This document shows, in pieces, positions 1 to 7,800 of a DNA stretch of 29,450 nucleotides. Position 1 is the first letter of the stretch, and each line of letters begins with the position of its first letter. This DNA is from JAULUH01 sp032111745 (GTDB lineage Bacteria; Chloroflexota; Anaerolineae; JAAEKA01). The stretch lies in the NCBI GenBank assembly GCA_032111745.1, contig JAULUH010000137.1, forward strand, positions 1-29,450, in the 5' to 3' direction. The position numbers and the translations under genes were made by a program. A model generated the notes under the pieces. It made no database searches. It was not told the DNA's origin and was given only the letters and a program-made list of their open reading frames with translations.

Positions 1-1
1 G

Positions 2-394
2 GGCGAGGCCGTTGAGGTGACCGTCTTCCGGTCACCCACCTGAGGCTGCTGTGGCGACTGGATGTCGTACATGCAGAAGCAAGGCTTCACCGTGGTGGCA
101 GAGGACGTGGACAACACGGAATTCGCCGGCGTGAAGCAGCGCTACCAGGTACCAGACGATCTCCAGTCGTGCCACACGGCCATCGTCGATGGCTATGTGA
201 TTGAAGGACACGTTCCCGCGGAGGACGTTCGCCGCCTCCTGACTGAGCGTCCCGATGTGGTCGGGCTGGCCGTGCCCGGCATGCCCGTGGGATCTCCCGG
301 CATGGAGGTCCCTGGCCAAGCTGCCGAGCCGTTCCAGGTCCTGGCGTTCGACAAGTCGGGCCAGACCGAGGTCTTCGCCAGTTACAATCCGTGA
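2..394 (+). CDS. DUF411 metal-binding protein, 5'-partial, candidate selenoprotein (Sec at 41-43)
   Basis: Seen: the frame entering from the window edge reads VTVFRSPT-[TGA]-GCCGDW, then runs open to the stop at 394 (130 visible codons). DUF411 (CopG-like) proteins carry an N-terminal thioredoxin-like segment ending in P-x-CGCC, a central SCHTA and a C-terminal VPGMPVGSPGME. All are present here, except that the first Cys of CGCC is TGA (visible codon 14), followed by Cys16 and Cys17. Family knowledge: these are small periplasmic proteins tied to copper and heavy-metal resistance; the CxCC cluster binds metal or is redox active. The copper ATPase gene follows 73 bp downstream on the same strand. 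Inference: the TGA encodes selenocysteine, supported by the hairpin at 46-76. A caller that treats TGA as stop would begin at ATG 62 and lose the metal motif. Alternatives are a sequencing error or a nonsense mutation. The true start and any signal peptide lie left of the window. Confidence 0.8.
41..76 (+). promoter_or_regulatory. UGA codon plus candidate bacterial SECIS hairpin
   Basis: Seen: after TGA 41-43, bases 54-58 (GCGAC) pair with 64-68 (GTCGT) in a 5-bp upper stem closing a five-base loop TGGAT (59-63). Below it TGT (50-52) pairs with ACA (69-71) and CTGC (46-49) with GCAG (73-76), leaving G53 and T72 as single bulges. Known: bacterial SECIS elements lie inside the coding region just after UGA, have a small apical loop with a G in its first two bases, and sit about 16-37 nt from UGA. 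Here 16 nt separate UGA from the loop G at 60, and 10 nt separate UGA from the upper stem, close to the spacing in E. coli fdhF. The fit is by eye; no folding energy was computed. Confidence 0.6.
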
Positions 395-467
395 GCGTCC
401 TGCAGCCAGGGGGGGCGCCTCGCGGGCGTATCCCGCACCGTGGCGTCACCCCTGGCAGGATAGGCCT

Positions 468-2975
468 ATGACTACTCAGACTACCAAACGCATGAGCATC
501 CCGGTGACCGGGATGACCTGCGTCAACTGCGCCAACACCGTCTCCCGCACCCTCAAACGCCAGGATGGGGTGTTGGAGGCCAATGTCAATTACGCCAACG
601 AGCGGGCGGAGATCATCTACGACCCGTCGGTGGTCCAGCCCCTCGACCTGATGCAGAGCATCAAGGACGTGGGCTACGGGGTGGCTGAGGCCACGGTCGA
701 CCTGCCCATCGCGGGCATGACGTGCGCCAACTGCGCAACCACCATCCAGCGCAGCCTGAAGCGCATGGATGGCGTGGTCGATGCCTCGGTGAACTTCGCC
801 ACCGAGACCGCCCACGTGCGTTATGTGCCTACCACGGTGACCCAGGCCGACATGAAGCGGCTGGTCAGCGACATTGGCTACAAGGTGATCGAGCCTGCCA
901 CGCCCGAGGGGCTGGCGGCCGCGGCAGAGAGCGGGGAGGATGCCGTGCTGAAGGCGCGCCTGGCGGAGCTGAACGACCGCCGCCGCCGCCTGATCGTGGG
1001 GATTGTGCTGTCGACGATCATCGTCGTCCTCAGCATGGGCCACGATTTCGGCCTGATCCCCCACTTCGCCGCCCGCGGCTGGCTCCTGCTGGCCCTCACC
1101 ATCCCGGTGCAGTTCTGGGTCGGCTGGCCCTTCCTCAACGGGGCCTGGAAGGCCGCCAAGAACCGTACCACCAACATGGACACCCTGGTTAGCCTGGGCT
1201 CCCTGGCCGCCTTCTTCTACAGCGTGGTCGTGCTGGTGTTCGGCCTGGACAGCCACCTCTATTTCGAGTCCGCGGCGGTGATCATCACCCTGATCACCCT
1301 CGGCAAGTACCTGGAGGCGCGGGCCAAGACCCAGGCCGGGGATGCCATCCGCAAACTGTTGAGCCTGCAGGCGCGCACCGCGCGCATCGTGCGCCAGGGG
1401 GAGGAGGTCGAGCTGCCGGTGGAGGAGGTGCAGGTGGGCGACGCGGTGATCGTGCGTCCCGGCGAGAAGATCCCGGTGGACGGCGTGATCCTCAGCGGCC
1501 AGTCCGCGGTGGACGAGAGCATGATCACAGGGGAGAGCCTGCCCGTGGACAAGGCCCCCGGCGATCCCGTCATCGGCGCCACCATCAACAAGAGCGGCAG
1601 CTTCCGCTACACGGCGACCAAGGTCGGCCGGGACACCGCGCTGGCCCAGATCGTGCGCATGGTGCAGGAGGCCCAGGGCTCCCGGGCCCCCATCCAGTCC
1701 CTGGCCGACCGCGTCTCGGCAGTGTTCGTGCCGGCGGTGATCCTCCTGGCGGTGGCCGTCTTCCTGGGCTGGTATTTCATCGGCGGGGTGGGCTTCACCG
1801 AGGCCATGCTGTTTGCGGTGTCGGTGCTGCTGATCTCATGCCCGTGTGCCCTGGGCCTGGCCACGCCCACGGCGGTGATGGCCGGCACCGGGGTCGGGGC
1901 GGAGAACGGCATCTTGATCAAGAACGCCGAGGTGCTGGAGACCGCGGCTCGGCTCGATACGGTGGTCCTCGACAAGACGGGCACCATTACCAGGGGTAAA
2001 CCCCAGGTCACCGATGTCGTGACCGCGCAGGCCAGCACGCCAGGCACAGCCGTCTCCGACGCGGACATGGATCCTGCCCCTCGCTCGCAGATCCTGTGGC
2101 TGGCCGGCTCGGCCGAGAGCGTGTCAGAGCATCCCCTGGGGCAGGCCATCGTCGAGGCGGCCAGGGGCCAGGGCTTGAGATTGAGCGAGCCGGTCCGCTT
2201 CGAGGCCATCGCCGGCGGCGGCATCCGGGCCACCGTGGACGGCCATGAGGTCCTGGTAGGCAGCCCCAAGCTGATGGCCGACCAGCAGGTCCACCTCAAC
2301 GGCCTGGGACAGGACGTGACCCTTTTGCAGAGCCAGGCCAAGACCGCCATGCTGGTGGCCGTGGACGGCGAGGCCCGCGGGGTGATCGCCGTAGCCGATA
2401 CCGTGAAGGAGACCTCGGCCGAGGCGATTGCGCAGCTGCACGCCATGGACGTCGGCGTGGTGATGATCACGGGCGATAACCAGCGCACCGCGGACGCCAT
2501 CGCCGGGCAGGTAGGGATCGACCAGGTGCTGGCGGAGGTGTTGCCCGGCGACAAGGCCACGGCGGTGAAGCGCCTGCAAGAGGCCGCGCACGCCGAGGGC
2601 AAGCTGGTGGCCATGGTGGGCGACGGCATCAACGATGCCCCGGCCCTGGCCCAGGCCGATATCGGCATGGCGATCGGGACGGGCACCGACGTGGCCATCG
2701 AGACGGCCGATATCGTGCTCATGCGCGGGGACCTGCGCAGCGTGCCCCAGGCCATCAAGCTGAGCAAGCGCACCATGCAGGGCATCCGCCAGAACCTGTT
2801 CTGGGCCTTCTTCTACAACGTGCTGGCCATCCCGGTAGCAGCCGGCGTGCTGGTGCCCCTGTTGGGGCCGGAGTGGCGGCTCAACCCTATGATTGCGGCG
2901 GGGGCCATGGCCTTCAGCTCGGTGTTCGTGGTCAGCAACTCGCTGCGGCTGCGGCGGATGAAGCTGCAGTCCTAG
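468..2975 (+). CDS. copA: Copper-exporting P1B-type ATPase (CopA)
   Basis: 835 residues, normal length for a two-HMA CopA. It pumps Cu+ out of the cytoplasm at the cost of ATP. Two N-terminal heavy-metal domains carry GMTCVNC (Cys18, Cys21) and GMTCANC (Cys86, Cys89). A transmembrane block follows, then the actuator TGES (354-357), the membrane CPC metal site (458-460) that marks Cu+/Ag+ transporters, the phosphorylation motif DKTGT (Asp502), the SEHPLG nucleotide-binding motif, and GDGIND (718-723). The start at ATG 468 is chosen because AGGATAGG lies just upstream and the first HMA domain begins within 15 residues; the frame is open back to 255, but that part overlaps the DUF411 gene and has no homology. 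It lies 73 bp behind the DUF411 gene, consistent with a copper-resistance operon. No metal-responsive regulator is in view. Confidence 0.96.
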   Translation: MTTQTTKRMSIPVTGMTCVNCANTVSRTLKRQDGVLEANVNYANERAEIIYDPSVVQPLDLMQSIKDVGYGVAEATVDLPIAGMTCANCATTIQRSLKRMDGVVDASVNFATETAHVRYVPTTVTQADMKRLVSDIGYKVIEPATPEGLAAAAESGEDAVLKARLAELNDRRRRLIVGIVLSTIIVVLSMGHDFGLIPHFAARGWLLLALTIPVQFWVGWPFLNGAWKAAKNRTTNMDTLVSLGSLAAFFYSVVVLVFGLDSHLYFESAAVIITLITLGKYLEARAKTQAGDAIRKLLSLQARTARIVRQGEEVELPVEEVQVGDAVIVRPGEKIPVDGVILSGQSAVDESMITGESLPVDKAPGDPVIGATINKSGSFRYTATKVGRDTALAQIVRMVQEAQGSRAPIQSLADRVSAVFVPAVILLAVAVFLGWYFIGGVGFTEAMLFAVSVLLISCPCALGLATPTAVMAGTGVGAENGILIKNAEVLETAARLDTVVLDKTGTITRGKPQVTDVVTAQASTPGTAVSDADMDPAPRSQILWLAGSAESVSEHPLGQAIVEAARGQGLRLSEPVRFEAIAGGGIRATVDGHEVLVGSPKLMADQQVHLNGLGQDVTLLQSQAKTAMLVAVDGEARGVIAVADTVKETSAEAIAQLHAMDVGVVMITGDNQRTADAIAGQVGIDQVLAEVLPGDKATAVKRLQEAAHAEGKLVAMVGDGINDAPALAQADIGMAIGTGTDVAIETADIVLMRGDLRSVPQAIKLSKRTMQGIRQNLFWAFFYNVLAIPVAAGVLVPLLGPEWRLNPMIAAGAMAFSSVFVVSNSLRLRRMKLQS

Positions 2976-2998
2976 GGGCCGCAGCCCGGCAACGCGAA

Positions 2999-3034
2999 AA
3001 CGGCCCGGCCGAGGGGGACTTCGGCCGGGCCGTT
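2999..3034. terminator. Bidirectional-looking intrinsic terminator after copA
   Basis: A perfect 14-bp GC-rich stem (2999-3012 with 3021-3034) closes an 8-base loop. It lies 24 bp after the copA stop, where the + and - strand genes converge. Only a short, interrupted T tract follows on the + strand (TT-CC-TT); on the minus strand the stem runs into TTTT (from AAAA at 2997-3000). Confidence 0.8.
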
Positions 3035-3064
3035 CCTTGTCTGCCAACTATGAGAGCCAGGAGT

Positions 3065-3293
3065 CTAGGCTGCCAGCTGGCTGCGTCGCCACACCAGGAT
3101 GCCGGCGCCCGCCAGGGCGGCCAGGCCCATGGCCGTCACCAGCCAGGGCAAGACACCTGTCGATGCCCCGAGGCCGCTGAGGGAAATGGCGTTGGGGCCG
3201 GTGCCCCTGCACAGGGGAATAGGCCAGAACTACGGGCACCATCACCACGGTTAGCGCCAGAATCACCAGCGCAACGATTACTGGCTTACGGAT
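3065..3293 (-). pseudogene. Broken paralogue of the small anchored protein at 3798-4286
   Basis: Seen: a signal-peptide-like segment (NIRKPVIVALVILALTVVMV..., ending near VLAYSPVQG) is followed one base out of frame by GTGPNAISLS, a hydrophobic stretch and LVWRRSQLAA-stop at 3065. The intact neighbour has the same ends but about 95 more residues between them. A 21-base stretch across the GTGPNAI codons is identical in both copies. The start is also damaged: the AGGAGG ribosome site is kept, but the position matching the neighbour's ATG reads ATC (3293-3291). Inference: tandem duplication, then internal deletion with frameshift and loss of the start codon. A functional short form would need both an ATC start and a frameshift, so I call it dead. 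Confidence 0.75.
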
Positions 3294-3746
3294 GTTCCAA
3301 ATCCTCCTGGAGAGAAAAGCACAATATGAAGAGGTCGAGGGGGATGCCAGTGCAGTGGAGTCTCCTCCCTTACCTGGAAGTTCCCGTAAGATCCAGCAGA
3401 TCGATGAGGTGATGAGGGATGAACACCAAAAAAGACCGCCGTCGAAGCATTCTTCCGCGATGTGCCAGGATGACCCCGAAACCACTGCTGTACCCGAGTC
3501 GTTGTTGTCGACCATTGACCACCGCTGTCTTGCGTGGGGGACGGCGTCAGTCGCGAGCCGACAGGTCTTGCGTCAAAGACAATCAACCAGGCATTCCCGG
3601 GGTTGTCAAGTGCTTTGCGCGTATGGGCGCAAACCCGTGAGCACACCAAAGCACCTGCCAGCTCTCGCTTCTACAGCCGGTCCGCCGCAGCTTCCCGGTG
3701 CATTTTGCGCCCTGCGGTTCCCCCGTGCCGCCCCATCCGGGCACAG
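3294..3746. other. Non-coding gap, no convincing gene
   Basis: No frame here has both a ribosome site and family resemblance. A 7-bp hairpin (TTTGCGC 3614-3620 with GCGCAAA 3627-3633) overlaps an alternative 8-bp pairing (GTGCTTTG 3610-3617 with CAAAGCAC 3647-3654). This may be chance. The gap probably contains the decayed upstream region of the pseudogene. Confidence 0.5.
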
Positions 3747-3773
3747 AAAAACCCGGCCACAGGCCGGGTTTTT
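3747..3773. terminator. Bidirectional intrinsic terminator
   Basis: A perfect 12-bp stem, AAAAACCCGGCC (3747-3758) with GGCCGGGTTTTT (3762-3773), and a 3-base loop. It lies 24 bp beyond the minus-strand stop at 3798 and has a U tract in either direction, so it ends the unit containing the small secreted protein. Confidence 0.9.
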
Positions 3774-3797
3774 CAGCACAGCGAACGTCCTTGCCGG

Positions 3798-4286
3798 TCA
3801 GGTGGCCGGCTGGCTCCGCCGCCACACCAGTACCACCACGGCCAGCAGTGCCAGAGAGAGGCCGGCCAGGGCCAGCCCGTACAGGGACGGCTCGGCGGCG
3901 AACGAGCTCAACGTGATGGCGTTGGGGCCGGTGCCCGTGTCGATGGGATCGCACACCCAGGGATACGGCAGGTAGCTGGTATCAGTCGGTACCACACAGA
4001 CCTGGGGCCCCGGATCTCCCGCCGGGCCGGGTGCCGGGTCGATGACGGCATTAACCTGCAGCCCGTTGCCGATGAAGACCGAGAAGCAGCCGTTGGCATC
4101 CAGCTCACCGCTGCCGACTACGATGTCCGTGACGTCCTGATAGGCAACCACGGTGCCGCCCCAGGTCCACGGATCGCCGTTGGCGTCGACGACGCAGCCC
4201 TCTACACGGTCCCAGGCATAGGCCACCGGCACCAGCAATATGGCCAGCACCATCACCGTGAGTGAAATCGCGAGCAGTTTCCGCAT
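3798..4286 (-). CDS. Small exported protein with C-terminal membrane anchor, unknown function
   Basis: 162 residues with no family I recognise. Residues 1-24 are a typical signal peptide (MRKLL, hydrophobic core, cleavage near PVAYA-W). The middle has four Cys in GC/GCF/VCV/VCD contexts and a Pro/Gly-rich stretch, compatible with a small disulfide-bonded beta domain displayed outside. The C-terminus has the order GTGPNAITLSSF, a hydrophobic helix (roughly LYGLALAGLSLALLAVVVLV), then WRRSQ. That is the three-part layout of an anchor or sorting signal. The start at ATG 4286 is set by AGGAGG eight bases upstream; the in-frame ATG at 4313 has no ribosome site. It follows the 49-residue peptide gene by 83 bp and may share its promoter. 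A dead paralogue lies at 3065-3293. Confidence 0.75.
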   Translation of the reverse strand: MRKLLAISLTVMVLAILLVPVAYAWDRVEGCVVDANGDPWTWGGTVVAYQDVTDIVVGSGELDANGCFSVFIGNGLQVNAVIDPAPGPAGDPGPQVCVVPTDTSYLPYPWVCDPIDTGTGPNAITLSSFAAEPSLYGLALAGLSLALLAVVVLVWRRSQPAT

Positions 4287-4369
4287 GATCACATCCTCCT
4301 TCGCTAAACGCATGGCGCAGGCATAGGTTGAACTTGGATCCCCGCGGATCCCGGTCGAGCCCGGTCCTG

Positions 4370-4519
4370 CTACTCGCCTGTCCGGTCGAGGTCCAGGACG
4401 TCGATAATGCCGTCCAGCGGCGATCCGGCCTGCGCCTCCAGCCGCGCTTCATAGACCACGGCCGGCCTTTGATAGGGCTTCCTGGCCTGTGGATCTGCTG
4501 TCCTCTGCACTTCGGTCAT
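4370..4519 (-). CDS. 49-residue peptide with YxxP motif, unknown function
   Basis: Seen: ATG 4519 is preceded by a strong GAGGAGG at good spacing and ends in TAG at 4370. The peptide starts MTEVQRTADPQARKPYQRPA, continues VVYEARLEAQAGSPLDG and ends in an acidic IIDVLDLDRTGE. It has no Cys, no signal peptide and no membrane segment. Inference: the layout resembles ribosomally made peptide precursors whose leaders carry YxxP followed by an aliphatic/acidic helix and a Gly-Ser junction (as in lasso-peptide leaders), but no cyclase, B1/B2 protein or radical-SAM maturase is adjacent. It could equally be a small regulatory or structural peptide. A clear sigma-70-type promoter lies about 190 bp upstream. 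Confidence 0.6.
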   Translation of the reverse strand: MTEVQRTADPQARKPYQRPAVVYEARLEAQAGSPLDGIIDVLDLDRTGE

Positions 4520-4846
4520 GACGATGGCCTCCTCTCTGAAACGGAAAACAAACCGGTGGTCGAGACGCCAAAGGTGATCCTTGTGGCGCCAGAAAAGAAT
4601 GATGCGTCTGTTCCATGGACCACTGCTGGTCGAAGATTACTCCCAGCCCACCACAGCCAGGCCAACCAGTAGAAGCCCAAAAAGACAGTCTTCGCTACCC
4701 TCCATACTTTAGCAGAAGATGCCCTTGCTGTCAAGCGATTCGCGGGTTTCTCGGAAGGCGAGGCGCGACCGGATAGGTGGAAAGGTGAGTGGCAACACGG
4801 ACGGACACGGACGGTGCCCCGACCAGGCTGTCCTGGCGCGGGAGAC
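4520..4846. other. Leader of the peptide gene and gap before the tricorn gene
   Basis: 4520-4705 is the transcribed leader of the minus-strand peptide gene. It can form CGCCA-AAGG / CCTT-TGGCG with a four-base loop (4571-4593, one bulge) and a small GACCA/TGGTC hairpin. 4735-4846 shows no terminator, gene or repeat that I can support; the tricorn transcript would enter this region from the right. Confidence 0.4.
4706..4734 (-). promoter_or_regulatory. Sigma-70-type promoter for the peptide/anchored-protein unit
   Basis: On the minus strand a perfect TTGACA (4734-4729) is separated by exactly 17 bases from TAAAGT (4711-4706). Predicted transcription runs leftward through a leader of about 180 nt to the peptide start at 4519. 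It is the best -35 box in the window. Confidence 0.7.
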
Positions 4847-7800
4847 CTAGTCGGGCAGGGTGGGCAGGGGCAGCTGGGGCCGGGCGCCGAAATCGGGCTG
4901 GTGGGGTGGGGTCTCGGCCAGGAGGCGGAGGGCCTCCGCGATGGCGCGGTCGAGCTGGGGATCGCGGCCGGCGATCCAGTCCTCCGGCGTGATCTCCACC
5001 TCGAGGTCCGGATCCGTGCCGTAGTTCTCGATGCCCCAGCCCACGTCTTCGAACCAGGTGGAGAACTCGGGCTGGGTCGTGACCCCGCCGTCGATCAACG
5101 GTTCGCGCGGCCAGATGCCGATCACGCCACCCCAGGTGCGCTTGCCGAGCAGGGGGCCGAGGCCGAGGAGCTTGAAGGCATGGCAGAAGATGTCGCCGTC
5201 GGATCCGGTCTGTTCATTGCTGAGCGCCACCATGGGGCCGGTCACCGATTCCATCGGGTAGGGTATGGGCTCGCCCCAGCGCGGCACGTCGTAGCCGATG
5301 TGGCGCCGGGCCAGCTTCTCCAGCAGCAGCTGCGACACGTGGCCACCACTGTTGTACCGCACATCCACGATCAAGCCCTGGCGCGTCACCTCGGCCAGGT
5401 AGCCGCGATGGAACTCGGCATAGCCTGAGGGCCCCATATCCGGAATATGCACGTAGCCGATGCGCCCATCCGTGGCCGCGTGCACGCGGCGCCGGTTTTC
5501 TTCTACCCACTCGCGATAACGTGCCGCGCCTTCAAAGCGCAAGGTCCTCACCGTTACCGTGCGCGGCTCGTCGCCATCCTGGCCGGAGATGCTGACCAAT
5601 ACCTCGTCCCCGGCATGGTTGACCAGGGCCTGCTGGGGGGTCATGTGCCGGTGGAGGCGGTGGCCATGGACGGCCAGCAGCAGGTCGCCTTCCTGGACAT
5701 TCACACCGGGCGCGGCCAGGGGAGAGCTGGCCTCGTCGTTCCAGGAATCCCCGCGCACGATGTGCACGACCTGATAGCCGCCGCTGCTCTGGTCGTAGCG
5801 GAAATCCGCACCGAGATAGCCCTGGGCGTAGTCCGGCTCGGGCCGGTAATCGCCACCGAACTCGTACGCGTGGGATGTGCCCAGCTCACCTTGCATCTCC
5901 CACATCAGGTCGGAGAACTCCGAGCGCGTCGCCACCCGGCTCACCAGGGGCCAGTAACGCCGGAATACCTCTTGCCAGTCCACCCCCGACATGTCTGCGG
6001 ACCAGAACTGATCGCGCTGCAGCCGCCAGGCGTGGCGAAACATCTGCGCCCATTCCGAGCCCGGATCGATCTGCACCTTCGGCCGGCCGAGGTCCAGCCA
6101 GCCGCTTTTGCGGCCGGGCGCGGAGCCGGCCTTGTCGTCCGGCTTCTCGCCTGCCTTGAGCACCCGCAGCCGGTTGCCGGTCCGGTAGATCAGCGTCTTG
6201 CCGTCCAGCGACAGCTCGAAGCTGGACAGGCCGTCCACCAGGGTGTCGTGGCTCTGCTCGGCGAAATCGTAGACCTCCAGGCGACCCTTGGCGGGCGGCG
6301 GGCCGCCCGGCTCGGGGCGGCCGCCCAGGCTGCCCTCGACCGGGAAGCATGTGAACAGCGCCTTGCCCTTGAGGCCGCGAATCTGGCCGTACAGGCCTTC
6401 GTCCACCGGAAAAGCCAACACCCGATCGGCGATGCCGTCCAGGTCGATCTCGAGCGCATGCTCTTTGGTGCTATCGGGCTCGGCAGGCTCGGTGCCCTCC
6501 GGCGAGGCCTCCTCGGTGGCCGGGGCCTCCTGGCCGGGCTGCGCGCCGTCCGCGCCCTCTCCCTCTTTGTCCTTCTCATCGAGGGGACGGGGCACCGGCA
6601 CGAAGGGCGACAACAGGTCTTTGCGCAAGGTGACCAGGTAGGGTCGCCGGCCGGCGGGGAAGTTCAGGTCGAAGTGCAGGCTGTCGTACACCGGGTTGAA
6701 CTCCCGGGAGGACAGGAAGTAGAGATACTTGCCCTCGGGATCGAAGGCTGGCTCTTCGTCGACGAGCACCGGCCGGGTCACTTCGGTGATCTGGCCGCTC
6801 TCGACCTGGCACAGCCTGATCACGGAGGTTTGGATGCTGCAGGGATAGCCGTAGGCGATCCATCGCCCGTCGGGAGCCCAGGCCAAGCCCCGCATGCGAC
6901 CATAGGGGCTGCGATCCAGCACCGCGGCGCGGCCCTCGGCCAGGTCCACCAGGATCAGCTCGTGGCGATGGTTGGTGAGGACTACCTGAACCCGTGTGGG
7001 CGAAGCGGCGATGGCGACTGGCCGGCCGATGTCCAGGCTGGACAATCGCCGGGCGGGCTCGCGGCCATCGGCATGATGGACCTCCAGCGCTTCCTCGCCC
7101 TCGGAGTCGGCGATGGCCACCAGGCGGGCCCCGTCATGGAGCCAAACGGCCAGCCGCCGCCGCACAGCCACGGCCACCCCATCGACGTCTACCCTGGTCT
7201 CGCCGTGGGTGCTTACCGCACCTTCCCAATTGCTCATGCTGGCCAGCTGACCACGGGTGGTGATGGCTACGGCCTGGCCCTTGGGATGCAGATCATAGCC
7301 CTGCAGGTAATCAGCGGCCTCGACGAACTTGCGATTGCGCTGGACGCGCGGGCTGTGGCAGGCCACGTCCAGGCGACGGCTCTCGCCGGCGGCCGGGTCG
7401 AAAAGATAGAGATCGGCACCGGCATGATAGACGATGCGGCGGCCGTCGGTGCTGATGTTGCGGACGTAGTAGCCGGTATGCCGGGTATGGCGACGCAGGT
7501 CAGCGCCCGGCGGCAGGCAGGAGTAGATGTTGCCGATGCCCTCGTGGTCGGCGATGAAGTAGATGCGCTCGCCCATCCACAGGGGCAGGGCGACGTTGCC
7601 CTGCAGCTGGATCAGGCGGCGCCAGGTGCCGCTGCCATCGGCGTCGATCCAGATGTCGCCGGCGGTGCCGCCGCGGTAGCGCTTCCAGCGGGCGACGTCG
7701 ACGGTGTTGCGCCCGATGACCTGGCCGCCGTGCGGGCCAAAGGAGATGGTCACGGCGGGTCCAACGGGCAGCTGTTGCGCTTCGCCGCCCGCGGTGGAGA

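Noticed and set aside
255..467. Upstream extension of copA by 71 codons
   Set aside because: It overlaps the DUF411 gene, has Arg/Pro/Ser-rich noise composition, and ATG 468 has a proper ribosome site.
3610..3654. Two mutually exclusive stems that might form an RNA switch
   Set aside because: The stems are only 7-8 bp, there is no gene close downstream on either strand, and no known riboswitch core is recognisable.
4516..4734. 72-codon minus-strand frame with a hydrophobic segment
   Set aside because: It overlaps the promoter and leader of the peptide gene and has no start codon with a ribosome site after the predicted transcription start.
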